Assembly: GCA_013399015.1 (NCBI GenBank)
Contig: VWZX01000865.1
Location: forward strand, 496,001-560,000
Length of the DNA stretch: 64,000 nucleotides
Origin: Galbula dea
Taxonomy: Eukaryota; Chordata; Aves; Piciformes; Galbulidae
Reading direction: 5' to 3'
Below, one piece after another: positions 45,119 to 58,217 of this stretch (position 1 is its first letter; every line of letters begins with the position of its first letter). Below the pieces are notes generated by a model. It ran no database searches. It saw only the letters and a list, made by a program, of their open reading frames with translations, and was not told the DNA's origin. The translations under genes and the position numbers were made by a program.

Positions 45119-45392
45119 CATAGAATTGTCAGAGTTGGAAGGGACCTGAAAGATCAGCTAGTTCCATCCCCCTGCCTGCCAGGGACACCTCCCACTACAG
45201 CAGCTTGCCCACAGCCCCAGCCAGCCTGGCCTTCAAAGCTTCCAGGGATGGAGCTTCCACAGCCTCTCTGGGCAACCTGTGCCAGTGTCTCCCCACCCTA
45301 ACAGTGAAGAACTTCCTCCTAATATCCAGTCTAAATCTCCCCTCCTCTAGTTTGCATCCATTCCCCCTAGTCCTATCACTACCTGACCTCCT
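45119..45392 (-). mobile_element. CR1 LINE, young copy, 5'-truncated
   Basis: Nearly identical to 39200-39471 but shorter, stopping at CACTACCTGACCTCCT. It shares that copy's unusual CAGCAGCTTGCCCACAGCCC block. Confidence 0.92.
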
Positions 45393-46671
45393 ACTTTAAA
45401 AGCTTTTTGCATTCTACCAGTAAAGTGAATAACCACACTCACAGTTCTGTCTCTAAGTCAGCTCAAGTTTTAGCTTTCAGCTGCTTGCAGGAAGGTAAGA
45501 GTAGAAGCCACAGTGTTTAAAAAGATGCTGTCAAGCATTTTAGGGTTGAAGGGAAGAAGTTTTCACAGATTATTCAAGAGTAAAACAACAAAAGGTAAAA
45601 ATTCATCCAAGACCAAGAGGATTAGGCACAGGTAGAAATCACCTCCATGAAGCCAGGAGGGCAGCCACCCTTGGGTGTAAGCTGCCCAGAAGAGCACACC
45701 CAGGCTCTGCAGGTACCTGTCCTGGCTCTGGACCCACTCATGCACAGTAGGATTCTGCAAATATCCAACAGATTCCCTCCACTTTTTCTTTCTTGTCCAA
45801 TTCAAAGGAAAACCTTGCCTCTCTCAAACCGAATGAGGCTTTTCATTAGCTAACCTGGGCAGCTCTTTGTTAAGGAGCCACAAGGAATGCCAAGCTACAG
45901 TAGACTGGGGAGATGTGATATTACCAAGCAACTGAGTCTAAAAACTCCTGTTCAGTCCAGATGGATTTTTCCATCTGGCCAATCTCAGGCCCATCTCTTC
46001 TTTGCATATACACAACTGAAATGAGAATCAGGTATTTCACTGAACAGCCCTGAATCACTGCCATTTGCAGCCCTTGGGGTCCTAAACAGGTGAGTAAAAT
46101 ACAGAAACTAGTCCCAAACCAGTAATGAGAGGGTAAGGAGAGGTTCAAGACTATCTCTTTTTTCCCTGCCCACACTGAAACAAGCTCAGCCCTCTGAAAA
46201 CCCAACATCAGGGCACTCAGAGCTGCTTTTCCAACAGGTCACAGAGACATCTCCAATTCATTTCATCACCATCAAGACCAGGCCAGTATCCATGGCTGAA
46301 AATGTCTATTACCCTAGTGTAAATAATTGTTCCTATTGAGGAATCACAGCTGTATGCTGAACTGGAAAATACTGAGCTTCTTCCAAAGGTTCAGCACCTG
46401 TTAAGACATCAAAATTACCCCAAACATTCCCAGATTGGCAGAGTTCTATCTCTTCTTTAGGGAATGTCTCCTCTAAAGCATGATCAGGTTTTGGTGGCTC
46501 ATGAACTTCCCAATTGCTAATCTATGAAATGCAAGGGAAAAGTAAGAGGCAACTGCTGCTTAGGGAAGGAAAAAATGGTGAGACACAAACAGGACTGCTA
46601 CAAAGATCTTGAGGAACTCTGTTTTGCTCTTCCTTGCTACCTGACCCAAACATGCAAAGGGACCATGGCAA

Positions 46672-47330
46672 ATGACAGATTACACCAAGCTGGGTGGAAG
46701 TGTTGGGAGGCTCTTCAGAGAGATCTGGACAAGCTGCATCAATGGGATGAAGTTCAACAAGGCCAAGTGCCAGGTCCTGCACTTGGGTCAGAACAACCCC
46801 ATGCAAGGCTACAGGCTTGGGGAAGAGCATCTGGAAAGCTGACCAGGGGAAAAGGACCTGGGGGTGCTGCTTGACAGCAGCTGAAGATGAGGCAGCAGTG
46901 TGCCCAGGTGGCCAAGAAGGCCAAGAGCATCCTGGCTTGAATCAGCACTGGTGTGGCCAGCAGGACTAGGGCAGGGATTGTTCCCCAGGACTGGGCTTCT
47001 GAGAAGCAGCTGAGGGAACTGGGGTTGGTTAGCCTGGAGAAGAGGAGGCTCAGGGGAGACCTTCTCACTCTCTGCAACTCCCTGAAAGGAGGTTGGAGTG
47101 AGGTCTCTTCTTCCAGGTGACTAGTGATAGGACAAGAGGAAATGGCTTCAAGTTGTGCCAGAGGAGGTTCAGGTTGGATCTGAGGAAGAATTTGTTGCCT
47201 GCTAGAGTGGTTAGGCATTGGCCCAGGCTGCCCAGGGCAGTGGTGGAGTCACCACCCCTGGAGGGCTTCCAAAACCGGGTAGATGTGGTGTTCAGCGACA
47301 CGGTCGAGTGGCATGGGGGTGTTGGGTCAA
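46672..47330 (+). mobile_element. CR1 LINE, longest copy here, 3' end missing
   Basis: Sense CR1 of about 660 bp: AGTTCAACAAGGCCAAGTGC, GGTCCTGCACTTGGGTCAGA, GTGGCCAAGAAGGCCAAGAG, GAGAAGAGGAGGCTCAGGGG, GGTGGAGTCACCACCCCTGG. It extends furthest 5' of all copies in the window and should encode part of the ORF2 C-terminal region, broken by stops. It stops at CATGGGGGTGTTGGGTCAA, without the final GGTTGGACTTGATGATCTT segment and ATTCTRTG end. Confidence 0.92.
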
Positions 47331-48783
47331 ACTCCCCAAACTATTAGTGATTGCTAATTCAGAAGCCTTCTCTGTGTTTTTAATTCAAAGGGCAGTGAAA
47401 GAAGGCTGTGCCACTCTTCATTCCCTCTGTCAATAAGTCACTCTTTCAGAAAGAGCCACGTGATTTCCTCATCTAGAGTCTGACAGCAGAACATTTCCTG
47501 GCCTTTCCTATCTTTCCAAAACCTCTCCTCTCTTAAACATTCAAGAAGCACAAGTTAATAATATTCATTGGATGCACTTCAGAACAGATGCTATTTCCAG
47601 ACAATTTCTTAATTAAATAGCTCCATTCCAGCATGCTGGGAATTTGATTTATATTTTAATCACATATTGCTCTACTTTGTTATTTTGCTTTTACTCACTC
47701 TGCTGTGTGAGAATATTGCACATGGCTGTAAAATCCCTGCATGGCTCAATCCTGTAATGCAGACTTTTGAAATCAACCAAAGCATGACTTCAGTATGAAC
47801 AGTACTGACCCTCAAAAGCAATGGAAGTTTACAAAATCATCATTTCAGTCACTGTCTTTATGTATTTTATATTACAGATGAAAACTTCTCCATTATTTAA
47901 ACAATAGCATAAGCAGAAACTAACTCCCAAATGTGTCCCAGAGCAACAGCTTCAGTGCTGACCAGCAAAGAACCCTCAGATTCTAACCCCTGCACTCCTA
48001 CTCCTTATTCAAGACCTTCTGGAGAACATGCACAAACCCTCCTCTATCATCTTTCCACAGCCTGTAAGTTTTTTCCTGCTTCTGAAATCAGGCTGATGAA
48101 GTCTGAGGCAGAGCTTGATGTTCTGCTCTGCTTCCTCCATGCACACCTGCAATTGTGCTTCCTCCTGAACCTGCTTATTTTGAACCCCATAGTGCTGGAT
48201 TTGCTAGCAAACAGACAGATTTGGATAGACAAGCACCCTGAACAGTAAAGGAAATGAGGCAATCAGACTGGAAATATCATACTGGTGCAACTGGAAAAGA
48301 GCAATTTGGGACCTTCAACACTGGACATCCTTTTAGAAGGAGAAAATGTGTTTGTGAAAGGCTAGAGCAAGGGAAAAGGGGCATTCTCTGCCTAGTACAG
48401 CAGGATTGCCCCTGACAATTTCTCAGGCAAGTAAACATTATTATTACTTCTCCTTTACTTCTTGAAGGACTTGATTTTCTCTTCAGCTCCTGCCTAGTTG
48501 TTGCATTCTGCTCAGTGCTCAAGAGGATGTCCTAAAGCCATTAAAAATACACATCTATCAACAACATTGAAGGCTGTGATGTGTGGAACTCATCAGCTAG
48601 TGTAGGGATTTCCTATCTGACCCACATTTCTACCTGGGAGCTCTCTCAGACAGTCCTTTATTGTGGTATTAGATTTTTAATGTAATATATTGATGGATTC
48701 CTAATCACAGCAATGCTGCATCTTGGCTGCTTTCAAATTGCATTCTGTAAGGCACAAGCAACACAAGAGTCAAGCTTCAACAT

Positions 48784-48823
48784 CAGGTCCCTTCCAACTC
48801 CTAATATTCTGTGTGATCATGCA
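48784..48823 (+). mobile_element. CR1 tail fragment, ~40 bp
   Basis: AGGTCCCTTCCAACTCCTAA followed by TATTCTGTGTGATCATG, the last 40 bp of a CR1 3' end in sense. Confidence 0.75.
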
Positions 48824-49192
48824 TCAGGAAACCTGAGCTCTGGCCCCAGAAAAGATTTGATGATTTATTTCTTAGTAATATTATGCCTGTCTAAAACCTC
48901 TCCATCTAAGTTGAAGGTTCCAGAAACAGGAGTGCCTCTACAGAGACAATCTCCCATTCATTTTGCTTTTGTATTGGTTTTTTTTTTTTTGGTGGAAATC
49001 CTATTTAAGAAAGCTTTGGATTTTTACATAGGTATTGCTGGAATGAAAAAGAATACTGATTTTAGATTGTGGTGTCATTATTGAAATCTACCTAAAACTG
49101 ACAAAACAACAAAAAAAAAAGGGGGGGGAGGAAGAATCTAGTATTAGAAAGAAAACACAGTAGGGCTTCATGCAGAGAACACTGAACATTAG

Positions 49193-49216
49193 AGAATCAC
49201 AGAATGTTAGGAGCTG
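49193..49216 (-). mobile_element. CR1 tail fragment, ~24 bp
   Basis: GAATCACAGAATGTTAGGAG, then divergence. It is the outermost tip of the short-tail subfamily and nothing more. Confidence 0.6.
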
Positions 49217-49984
49217 GTTACAGGCAACATCTTGTCTGAATCAGAAAACTGACTATATTAGCACTAGAAAAACTAAGTTACTGTGATCTAATCAGAGCCA
49301 TAATAAACAAGAGGCTCTCCTTTGTCTGAAGTGAACCCTGTGTGTTCAGTGAAAGGCTATGATATATCAGGAAAGGCTTAACCTAGTCCCCCCCTGCCCT
49401 GCTGAGTCCCTAAGTGGCTTTAGTTCTTCCCACAAGCACAGGACTGGATATGGTGCCTGTGGTGCAGGTTCTCATTGCACTTCCTCACACACAGGAATCT
49501 AGAGGTTGCTAATGATCTGTAATCCAGCTGAAAACAGAAAAGAGGTGGATAATCCCCTTTGGGAGGGGCTCCTCTAAACGTTAACAAATGACTAGACTGC
49601 AGGAATACAAAGATCAAAAGCTGAATGCCAGGAAGCTTGTAAAGGTGGTGTCTGCTTTGCCTTCCTTCCTAAAGCACAGGGCAGTGTCACACTGCTGAGC
49701 ATTATTTAGCATCAGTTCCTCATGCCAATTTCAGGTAAGGAGTTATCCAAGTGTTGCCCACAAATGGAAAGGAAGAGCTGCTTGGATTGATTCTTGCTCA
49801 TTACACATACAGAGGATGAAAGACAAGAATTCAGGACACTGACTTAGCCAGAGCAGCTATTTCCTCACTGCTCTCTTCCTCCTGGCTGTTGGGAAGAGCA
49901 GTGCTAGCTGAGCTTGTGGGTAATGGCAGGATTCTTCCTCACCTTTCTGCAGCCTCCTAGCCTTCATTTACATTAGCACTGCTC

Positions 49985-50057
49985 ACAGAATCACAGCATG
50001 TTAGGAGTTGGAAGGGACCTTAAAAGATCATCTAGTCCAACCCCCCCTGCCAGAGCA
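49985..50057 (-). mobile_element. Short CR1-type tail, ~73 bp
   Basis: Antisense: CACAGAATCACAGCATGTTA, TTAAAAGATCATCTAGTCC, ending CCCTGCCAGAGCAG. Same tail type as 34776 and 35723 but cut about 20 bp shorter. Confidence 0.83.
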
Positions 50058-50317
50058 GAAACAGAGTCCAAGGTCATCATGACCTCAGAGACACTGGTGG
50101 GGGTCAAGTGTTTCACATCTCATTTGAAGCTGTTTTCCAAAAGTGTTTATTTTGCATCACCACTGAGGCACCTTCTCCCAGAAGCACAGAAGGAAAACAG
50201 GAGCTTGAACCTGTTTCACTTCTGTTCTACTCAGAAAATGGTGCAGAAGCAAAGCAAAATGTTAGTAATAATCTACCCAGACTAAGATATTCCCAGTGGA
50301 TGCTGGGATAAACAGGG

Positions 50318-50737
50318 AGGGCTGCAGCACCAGCATGATGGGGAAAGGCTGAGGGAGCTGGGCTTGGGTAGCCTGGAGAAGAGGAGGCTGAGAGGGAACC
50401 TGATCAGTGGAGAGAAGGAGCTGAAGGGAGGGTGTCAAGAGGATGGAGCCAGGCTCCTCTCCATGAGACCAAGCAATAGGACACCAGGCAACAGGCACCA
50501 ACTGGAACAGAGGAAGTTCCACCTAAAGATGAGGAAGAACTTTCCTGTGAGGGTGACTGAGCCCTGGAAGAGGTTGCCCAGAGAGGCTGTGGAGTCTTCT
50601 TCCCTGAAGAGATTCCAAAACCATCTGGACCCAATCCTGAGTACTGTGCTGTAGGGGACCCTGTCAGAGCAGGGAGGTTGGACTAGCTGACCTCTGCTGG
50701 TCCCTTCCAACCCCAACCATTCTGTGACCCTGTGAAG
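50318..50737 (+). mobile_element. CR1 LINE, 5'-truncated
   Basis: Sense CR1: GGCTGAGGGAGCTGGGCTTG, AGGAAGTTCCACCTAAAGAT, GAGGTTGCCCAGAGAGGCTG, AGGGAGGTTGGACTAGCTGA, CCATTCTGTGACCCTGTGAA. Subfamily as at 10297 and (antisense) 58003. Confidence 0.9.
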
Positions 50738-53218
50738 TAGAAGGTGAAAACTATAAAATAAAAATGGGACACTGAATTAAGAGACAGAATAAAACACTGT
50801 AAAGCACTTCTAAATAGACCAAGAATCATGTCTTTAATCTCTTATTGTAATATAAAGATTTTCCCTGGAAGATACTTCATCCTACAGACAGATCTTTCTG
50901 CTTAGAACATTTAGAGAGGGTAACACTTCCCTATTTTCCAACCTATTTCAGCATGAAAAGTCTTTTGCTTGCACACACTGCTGAAGTGCTCATACTCATT
51001 TCCCCTGGCATGGCATTTCTGCTCCTAGCATCATTACTGCTTTTTCACCTGCTACTTCTAAGAGCAAAACCTTGTGCAGAAGCCACTGCTCTCAAGATGC
51101 CTGGGGAGAGCACAGAGCATTTTCTCTTTAAAAAGAATGTATCTGTCACTTCTCCCATTTGCAGTGTTTCCAGTTATTTCTTCCAAGCTCCAAAAAAGAC
51201 CTCTTTCAAGTGACTTCTTGTACAAAGAGGGAGCAAACCGAAGTTCCTACACCACCAGCAGCTCAAGGCAAGGTGGGGAGACAGAGGGCAGAGAGAGGAA
51301 GAGATTTGTCAGGTCCCTCTGCTGTCTAAACACCAGACTGCCAGGCAAGGACACAGACACACTCAGTGATGGGACAAAGGATCTTTGTGTAAAGAACAGC
51401 ATCAGTTCATTTCCACCCCAGGAGTTGATACACGAACTCTCAAAGAGCTTTCTTTGTAACCTGCTCTACCCATATCTCTGTCTGGGCCAGACACATGGAG
51501 CCCATTCCCCTTTCCTTTTCCTCTCAGCTCTCTAAAACCACTGCAAACACAGGATGGTGACCTGAGATGCCACTGCTGATTGCCAGGCTCAGGCTGGAGC
51601 TGGGACTCCCCAGAGGGCTGAGATTTCAGGCTGTATCTCTCTTAGTATCCAACTAACCCCAGCAGTTTCCCACTCCGGATGTCTGGGTGCCAGTGCTCAC
51701 TCCTACCTGCCAACCCTGCTCACTTTCATCAGGTAGCTAGAGCTTGGCAGTCAAAGGTTCCTCCAGGCATCAGATGGGCTACAGCTATTTAAAGGCAACA
51801 AAGAGACAGCAGAAGCCTGGTACTCCAGACTTAGTCAAACAACCAGTGCTGGGTGGGACAAGAAGTCAAATCAAACACAAGTAACTCTCATCCAACTAAG
51901 CTCTCTAAGATACAAGAGCTGAACATCCACAGGAGGAAGATGTGCCATAAAACCCTAACCTTGACCTGGCTATTACCAATAAACTGAAGCTGCCTTCCAG
52001 TCCATTATCCTATGTTTCAATGTCTCTCAAGGCCTTTTCACCCTCTACAATAGCTCTACTGTAATTGTCACATGGTAATCAGATCTGTTGAGTATGCAGG
52101 AACTCACTCAGTTTCAAAATGTTATGGTGCTTACAAAGGATTTTATTCATTAGACAGATTAATAGCTGTTCTTTGAACTCTCTTTCTCTCTCCTTCACAC
52201 AAGTCTGTGCTGCCTGAGTAGCAGCCCAGTGCTGCCTGCAGGAGAGTGGAGAAGGGCTTCAGAAATTTGCCTGGCAGAAGAAATGCAAACTTACAGGGAA
52301 AATCTCAGTCATAAGTGCAAATAAACTCTCAAGCAAACATGATTCCCTTAATTATGAAGATTAATAAATAAATTCCCAGTACTACTACAACAGGCAGCTG
52401 ATGGCCCTATCCCTTCTCCAGCTCCCCTGCTTCAGAATCAGAGCAGTCTGGTTTTCAAGTCTACATTTAGCCAAGGTCTTAGCTACCATGAGAAAGGTAT
52501 TAGAGAAATCTCTGCCACAGGCAAGTATGGAAAGATCTTGTTTTGTTACAGGACTAGAAGCTAACCCCAAGTAAGAAAGCAAACAAGGGTGCAATTGTGC
52601 CATGCTGGCACTTACTCATCACCCTGCTTTTTGGCCAGGGTTGTTAATGTAGGTTCCTTGTAGAGATGTAAAAATAACAGGGAATTCCTTTGTTGGTTTG
52701 GATATTTTATGTTTATAAAGCTTTTATTTGCAAAGCTTCTTAAATCCCATTTTAAGATCACATTTAAAACCTACAAGAGGCAGCAAATATAGTAAATTTT
52801 CCTTTATTCCAGTATATAGTTTTCTCTGCATTCTGATATTCATATTGTTATAATAAAGACTATGAAACAGAATTTAGAGGCTGCAGATAACTTTCCCTCA
52901 TTGCAAGCAGACTGAAGTGCCTCCACTCTCTGAAATCTAAACTGCTACATGCATACTTAAATCCAGAAAATGACACTATTTGGAATTTCCTTCATCTTCT
53001 TCAGATGTTCAATTCACCTGTTCTAAAGGCAAACCCAAAAGAGTGAGCAGTAGGATTACAACAGGCTTGAGAGATGTCATCCTGAGGCTGTAAGATGTTT
53101 TAACACCTGGAAATGATATCTCACTGCAGGATTAATTGGGTTTTTTTCCCCTCTTTCCTCTATCATTAGTATTGTTATTCTGATTTTGCTTCAAGAAATA
53201 ACATTTAGGGATGCTTGA

Positions 53219-53312
53219 GACTCTGAACTAGGGAATCCTGCCGTGGCAGGGGGGTTGGACTAGATGATCTTTCAAGGTCCCTTCCAACTCCTAACATTCT
53301 GTGATTCTGTGA
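53219..53312 (+). mobile_element. Short CR1-type tail, ~94 bp
   Basis: Sense copy: GAACTAGGGAATCCTGCCG, GGTTGGACTAGATGATCTTT, CAACTCCTAACATTCTGTGA, TTCTGTGAAA. Same start point and length as 34776 and 35723. Confidence 0.85.
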
Positions 53313-55594
53313 AATGAAAAGAGTAGTTTCCAGTCTTGAAAGATCAAAAGGTAACAACACCAAAAAAAACCCCAAAACCCAATACTGTAAACTGGTGGCT
53401 TCCAATTTCATGGAATGCCACCTTGGAATGCCACCTGGGATTTCATCCAATTAACCTTTCCTACAGTCTCCATTAGAGACAACAAAAGAGATCCCATGTC
53501 CATCACCCTGGCAGGATATTACTGACTGATATCAGCACAGCCATGCTAAAAGATTTGGCTGGACACTTCCAACAGGAGTTCCCCTAAGTGACAAGTTGAT
53601 CTCAATTAAGCTAATTAAGCATGGACAGAAATAAACCATCTAGCTGATTGGCACTGAAGAGCATATGACAAAGAAAAAGCAGCTATCATAGGAGCAGCAA
53701 AGATGGAAATGAATGTGAAAGCAAAACTGCAAAGCTAACAGTGTGACACTCATCATCAGAGGTTTGTTGTTTCCTTCTCAGCTCTGTGCTAATCTTCCCA
53801 GACACACTTTGTCCTGACAAGAAAAAAGGAGTTGCTAATTGAAACAAAAAGTGAAGAAAACAAAACTAATTCCTGTGGCCTAAATGTCTGACCCAAATGC
53901 AAGGATCCTTTCTGGCAGAGCAAAGAGAGAGGAGGAGACTGAGGTGTTGCTCTGTTCTATGATCATTTGAACATCTGGCCTTCAGAGAAGAGCCTGCATG
54001 GTCTCATTTCCTCTTCTTCAGGGACAATAGTGAGCTCTGCACGTAAGAACTAACACTCCAAGCCCAGAAATCAACCAGCAGCCAAGCTATTTTAAATGCC
54101 TAAATCACCTCCCAATCAAACCTAAGACAATAGCCAGCAGCTCTGACTTCCAGCAGCATTAGAGCAGTGAGGAACCAAAGCAAGGACACTGCTTTTGCTT
54201 TACACAACATGTACATCCAACAAGAGCCAAACTTCCCTGACAGCTTCCCATAGGCATTGCCAGTCCTTTCAGGGAGGAGGAAGCCTGCCCCTGCAAAGGG
54301 TGGCTGGAGCACAGTGCTCCTGGGCACTCCTGGGCAGGCAGGCTGGGGAAGGAGAAGGGCTGCTGCTCCCAGGAGGCAGAAAAGCTCCTTATGGAAGAGA
54401 ATTTGGGAAGAACTGAGACAGGCAAAAGCACCTCTCAAGGAGATCTTCTCCTCTGACAGGAATTCCATACAGCTTCTGGTCCAGGTCAATGGGAGACCTC
54501 CCACTAACAGAGTAAAGGCTGCTGGATGTCTGCTTTTTGATTTTCATCTGTTTCTTTTAACTTAGATCCTAAGTTTAGAATGGTTTTTCTCCTTGGAGAA
54601 GGATGGAGATGGATGTCTAACCATGGAGAAGGAAGCCCATGGATTCCTCTTCAAGCCCAGTAATAGATAGTGCATCTCAAAGCTGGAATGGTAACTTGCT
54701 CTTTAGAAAACCAGAGAGTTAGAAGGAATCCTCCCTCATCTACTGAACCACTAACCCATCTGAACAGGGTTTTCTTGCCTATACATGAACTGCATTTCCA
54801 GCAAATATGAGCTAACACTGACCAGACTTGGCCATATTTCAGTGGGTAACAACTGGCTTGTTACAAATCCAATGTCTGCATAGCTCTTTTGGTCAACCTT
54901 AGCAGCAGCAACAAAGCAAAAGGTGGAAAGAAAAAGATTCTGCATGTGCCTGTCTTACCAAAAGCCCAAATCAAGGTGGTAACCCTGACCACCCTATCCA
55001 CTCCAGCAAGCCAATGATGCCACCACAAAAGGCTCTCCCCCACAAGCAATGATACCTTCCCTCAGGAAAAAAGGGCACTTTTTGTTATTTAAGTTGCTTT
55101 AGTAGCTCTAATTTTCCATCTGCAGTTTGGGGTCTCAGCAGAGATAAAATAAGCTCCAGCTTATCAAACTCTGATGACTCACAAACATCATAAACCTCCA
55201 GGAGCTTAGGAATGCCCTAGCTCTGGTCACTGTTTCCCCTACCTACCCTTCTTCCCAAACCTTTGTGATTTAAAGCCATGCAGTAAACATCCCACAAAGC
55301 AGGCTGACAGGCATCTTCAAATGTGGAGAAGCAGCTCACACCTAAACTGCTGTTAACTGCTGCAGAACTGCTGAATGGCCAAAGCTGGATGAGGTTACAC
55401 ATCCCATAGTTTCTTTCCTTCTATTGTTAGCCATTAAACAACAAAAAAATCACAAACCCAGAAAAAGATGCCAGAGAAGGGTAAGGGATGTAACAGGTCT
55501 TTTCAAGGGAGATAAAAAAAGCACAAGGAAGTATAATGCACAACAGAAGGAAGCAAAGCAGCAAATACACCTCAGAATCCTTAACAATGAACTC

Positions 55595-55688
55595 TACTTG
55601 CATTTAAGGAGATGATAAGACAATATACTTGTATTTAAGGAGATAAGCCAACCAATATACTTGCATTTAAGGAGTTGATCAGACAACC
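55595..55688 (+). repeat. Three tandem units of about 31-32 bp
   Basis: TACTTGCATTTAAGGAGATG at 55595, TACTTGTATTTAAGGAGATA at 55626 and TACTTGCATTTAAGGAGTTG at 55658, each followed by an A-rich AGACAA or AACCAA stretch. A small minisatellite. Confidence 0.88.
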
Positions 55689-58002
55689 AAGCTATCAGGC
55701 AGAAACCTGAGATGCAGCAAGTGAAAGACATATATATATTATTGCCAAAACAAAACATGCCACTAAACCTTTGGCAGGAAGACAAGTGGAACCCATAAAG
55801 AAGAGTAATTATACTAACAAGCAACTTAGAGACTGTAAATGCTGAATAAAGACCAATAATAATTAATCCTTTGTGACAGCTGTCACTTGGTTATAGCAAT
55901 CACTGCAGCACTGTAGTCACTCAGAGGTGCAACTGCAAAACCACTCACCAAAATAACCTTTCTATTTTCCAATGTTTTAACTCCCATCCCAGTTTTGGGT
56001 GCTGCTGAAGTGCACTCCTAAAATCAACTCCAGTTGGGAGCTGTGTGTACTTCAGTGCAGGCAAATCTCAGAGCTCTCATGCTGGCAATGAAATACCAAT
56101 GGCACACTTGAAAGCTAACACAGAAAATCAACTCCCAGCACAGAACAGATTCATCATTTTGGGGAGGTTACCTCCCATACAAGGTACCTTCAAGAGAAGG
56201 TTTTGGCTATGCACATGAGCTCTGTATTTTCCCAAGCAGACAGGGTTGGGGTTTTTGTTTATCTCCAGTTTGAAAAGATGAAATTAATTTCACACATCTT
56301 TGCTTGTTCTCCCTTAACACAGAACATGAATGTGCCATGACCTCCCCTGCTGCTCTTGCAAGGCATTTTTCACAAGCTAATTGCTCTACAATAGACTGAA
56401 ACTTCATGTTCTTAAGTTTGTCTTTCTGATGAGTCAAACTTCACTGCAAGAGCAACTGGGAAAACTCCTTGTGACAATTCACTGAAGGCAATCACATCTC
56501 TAGCACAAAGAAACTTTATTTTCTTATGCCTCCTGTGCAGCTGCATTTGGCTTCTGCTCTGCTCTTTCCACCTTCTGGGGCTTGCTTAGATAGAAATGCT
56601 ACAGAGGAATTAACCTTAGCATCTCCAGCTATACTAACATCTCTCCTACCTTTAGGGGACTTCTACATAAAAGCTGCAGAAATAGCTCCCTAGAAAGAAA
56701 CCATCTACAGAAAGAAATCCCCAGAAACATCTTCAGGGAATGAATTCCAGCAGAGCTTTCCAAATTGCTGCTTTACTTCCATGGGAACAAGCTAGAAGTT
56801 TGCTAACTGCTTTTAACTCAGGATATTTGCCTTCATTTCTGTAGTATTCTGATTTTTTATTTTTTTTTTGCTTCTCTTTCCTGTCTGCTTGGGCTTTAAA
56901 TAGCATTTGATAGAGAGTCAGATTTCCTGGAAAGGGCCTGTGATTTTAATAGCAGCAGCAGCTGATCTTGTGTGTTTCCTGCAGATAGAGCAGAACCACC
57001 ACCTGATTGCTGCAGTTGGGCTCTGGATGTTCAGAACCATCTAAAAACATGAGAGATCAGGAATTTGCTTCCTTCTGCCAGGTCAACTGATCTCTAAGTG
57101 TCTGTAAGAACTAACTCCTTTTGGCCAGGTTACTACTTCTCCTGTGGCTCAGGTCTGTGCCGAGAGGTGAACAACAGCCAGATGAAGCCCAGCAAAAACT
57201 GAAATGACTGCAAGAGTGGAAGGAGAGAAAGGAGAAGCTGCTTCTTACCACACACCAGCTGCAACAAGCAACCCAAGGAGTGCCTCCAGGCTCCCACTGG
57301 GAAGACCTAGCTGCATGAAAAGGATTGCTATTTCTGGAACACTTACCCAAAGCCTTACACAACCTTCTACCGGTTGCGTTATCTGCTTCAGAGGCTCTGG
57401 TGCTGTGGGCTTTTTATAGCACAGGATAAAGCTTAGAGGCCATGCTGGGCAGGGACTGCACTCCCAAGCCAGCAGAGTGCCTGTTGGATGCAAAATAGGG
57501 ACAATAATAACATGGAGATGATGATGGATTTCTCCAAGCCTTTGTGTAAACAGGATTTAGAGGAACGATGTTGAATGGACTTAGGAGGCTTGATACAATC
57601 AACACCAGCCCAAATCTACATCTGCAGCACAGAGTGAAATTACTGAGTTACTCCCCTCCCCTTGAGCCAAAACATCAGTCCCTCTGGAAGGTATTCATTT
57701 GCTTGGCTGTTGAACTATGGTGTTTAAAAACAACTGAGTACTCAGCTCAGCTGGTCCTCCAAAATCCCCACCTGTGAACCCGTGTCCCAACTGGCTAATT
57801 CTGACAGTCAAAGTTGCCTTTAAGATTGCTGAGATCTTTTGGGATGTTGGTGTGGGGTGACCAGAGAGACATCCTGGTGAAAACTCTTTTGCTTCCCTTC
57901 TGCTACTGTCTTCCCTCATTTGCTTTCATCTGCATTCCTTGTGCTGCCTCTGCAAGCCTCCAGAAGCCACCCCTGTTGGAGCCCTCATGCCTTTTCCCTA
58001 GT

Positions 58003-58217
58003 CACAGAATGGTTTGGGTTAGAAGGCACCACCAGAAGTCATCTAGCCCAACCTCCCTGCTCTAGCAGGGTCCCCTACAGCACATGACTCAGGATTCTGT
58101 CCAGGTAGGTTTTGAGTATCTCCAAAGAAGGAGACTCCACAACCTCTCTGGGCAACCTGCTCCAGTGCTCAGTCACCCTCACAGCTCAGAAGTTCTTCCT
58201 CATCTTTAGGTGGAACC
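58003..58217 (-). mobile_element. CR1 LINE, 5'-truncated
   Basis: Antisense CR1: CACAGAATGGTTTGGGTTAG, CCTCCCTGCTCTAGCAGGGT, GAGACTCCACAACCTCTCTG, AGAAGTTCTTCCTCATCTTT. Confidence 0.9.

Noticed and set aside
46754..47218. Open frame of 154 codons on the minus strand
   Set aside because: It is the antisense of a CR1 copy; similar Pro/Leu-rich antisense frames occur in every CR1 of this subfamily here.
51074..51535. Open frame of 153 codons on the plus strand
   Set aside because: No domain, no splice context and no similarity that I recognise.
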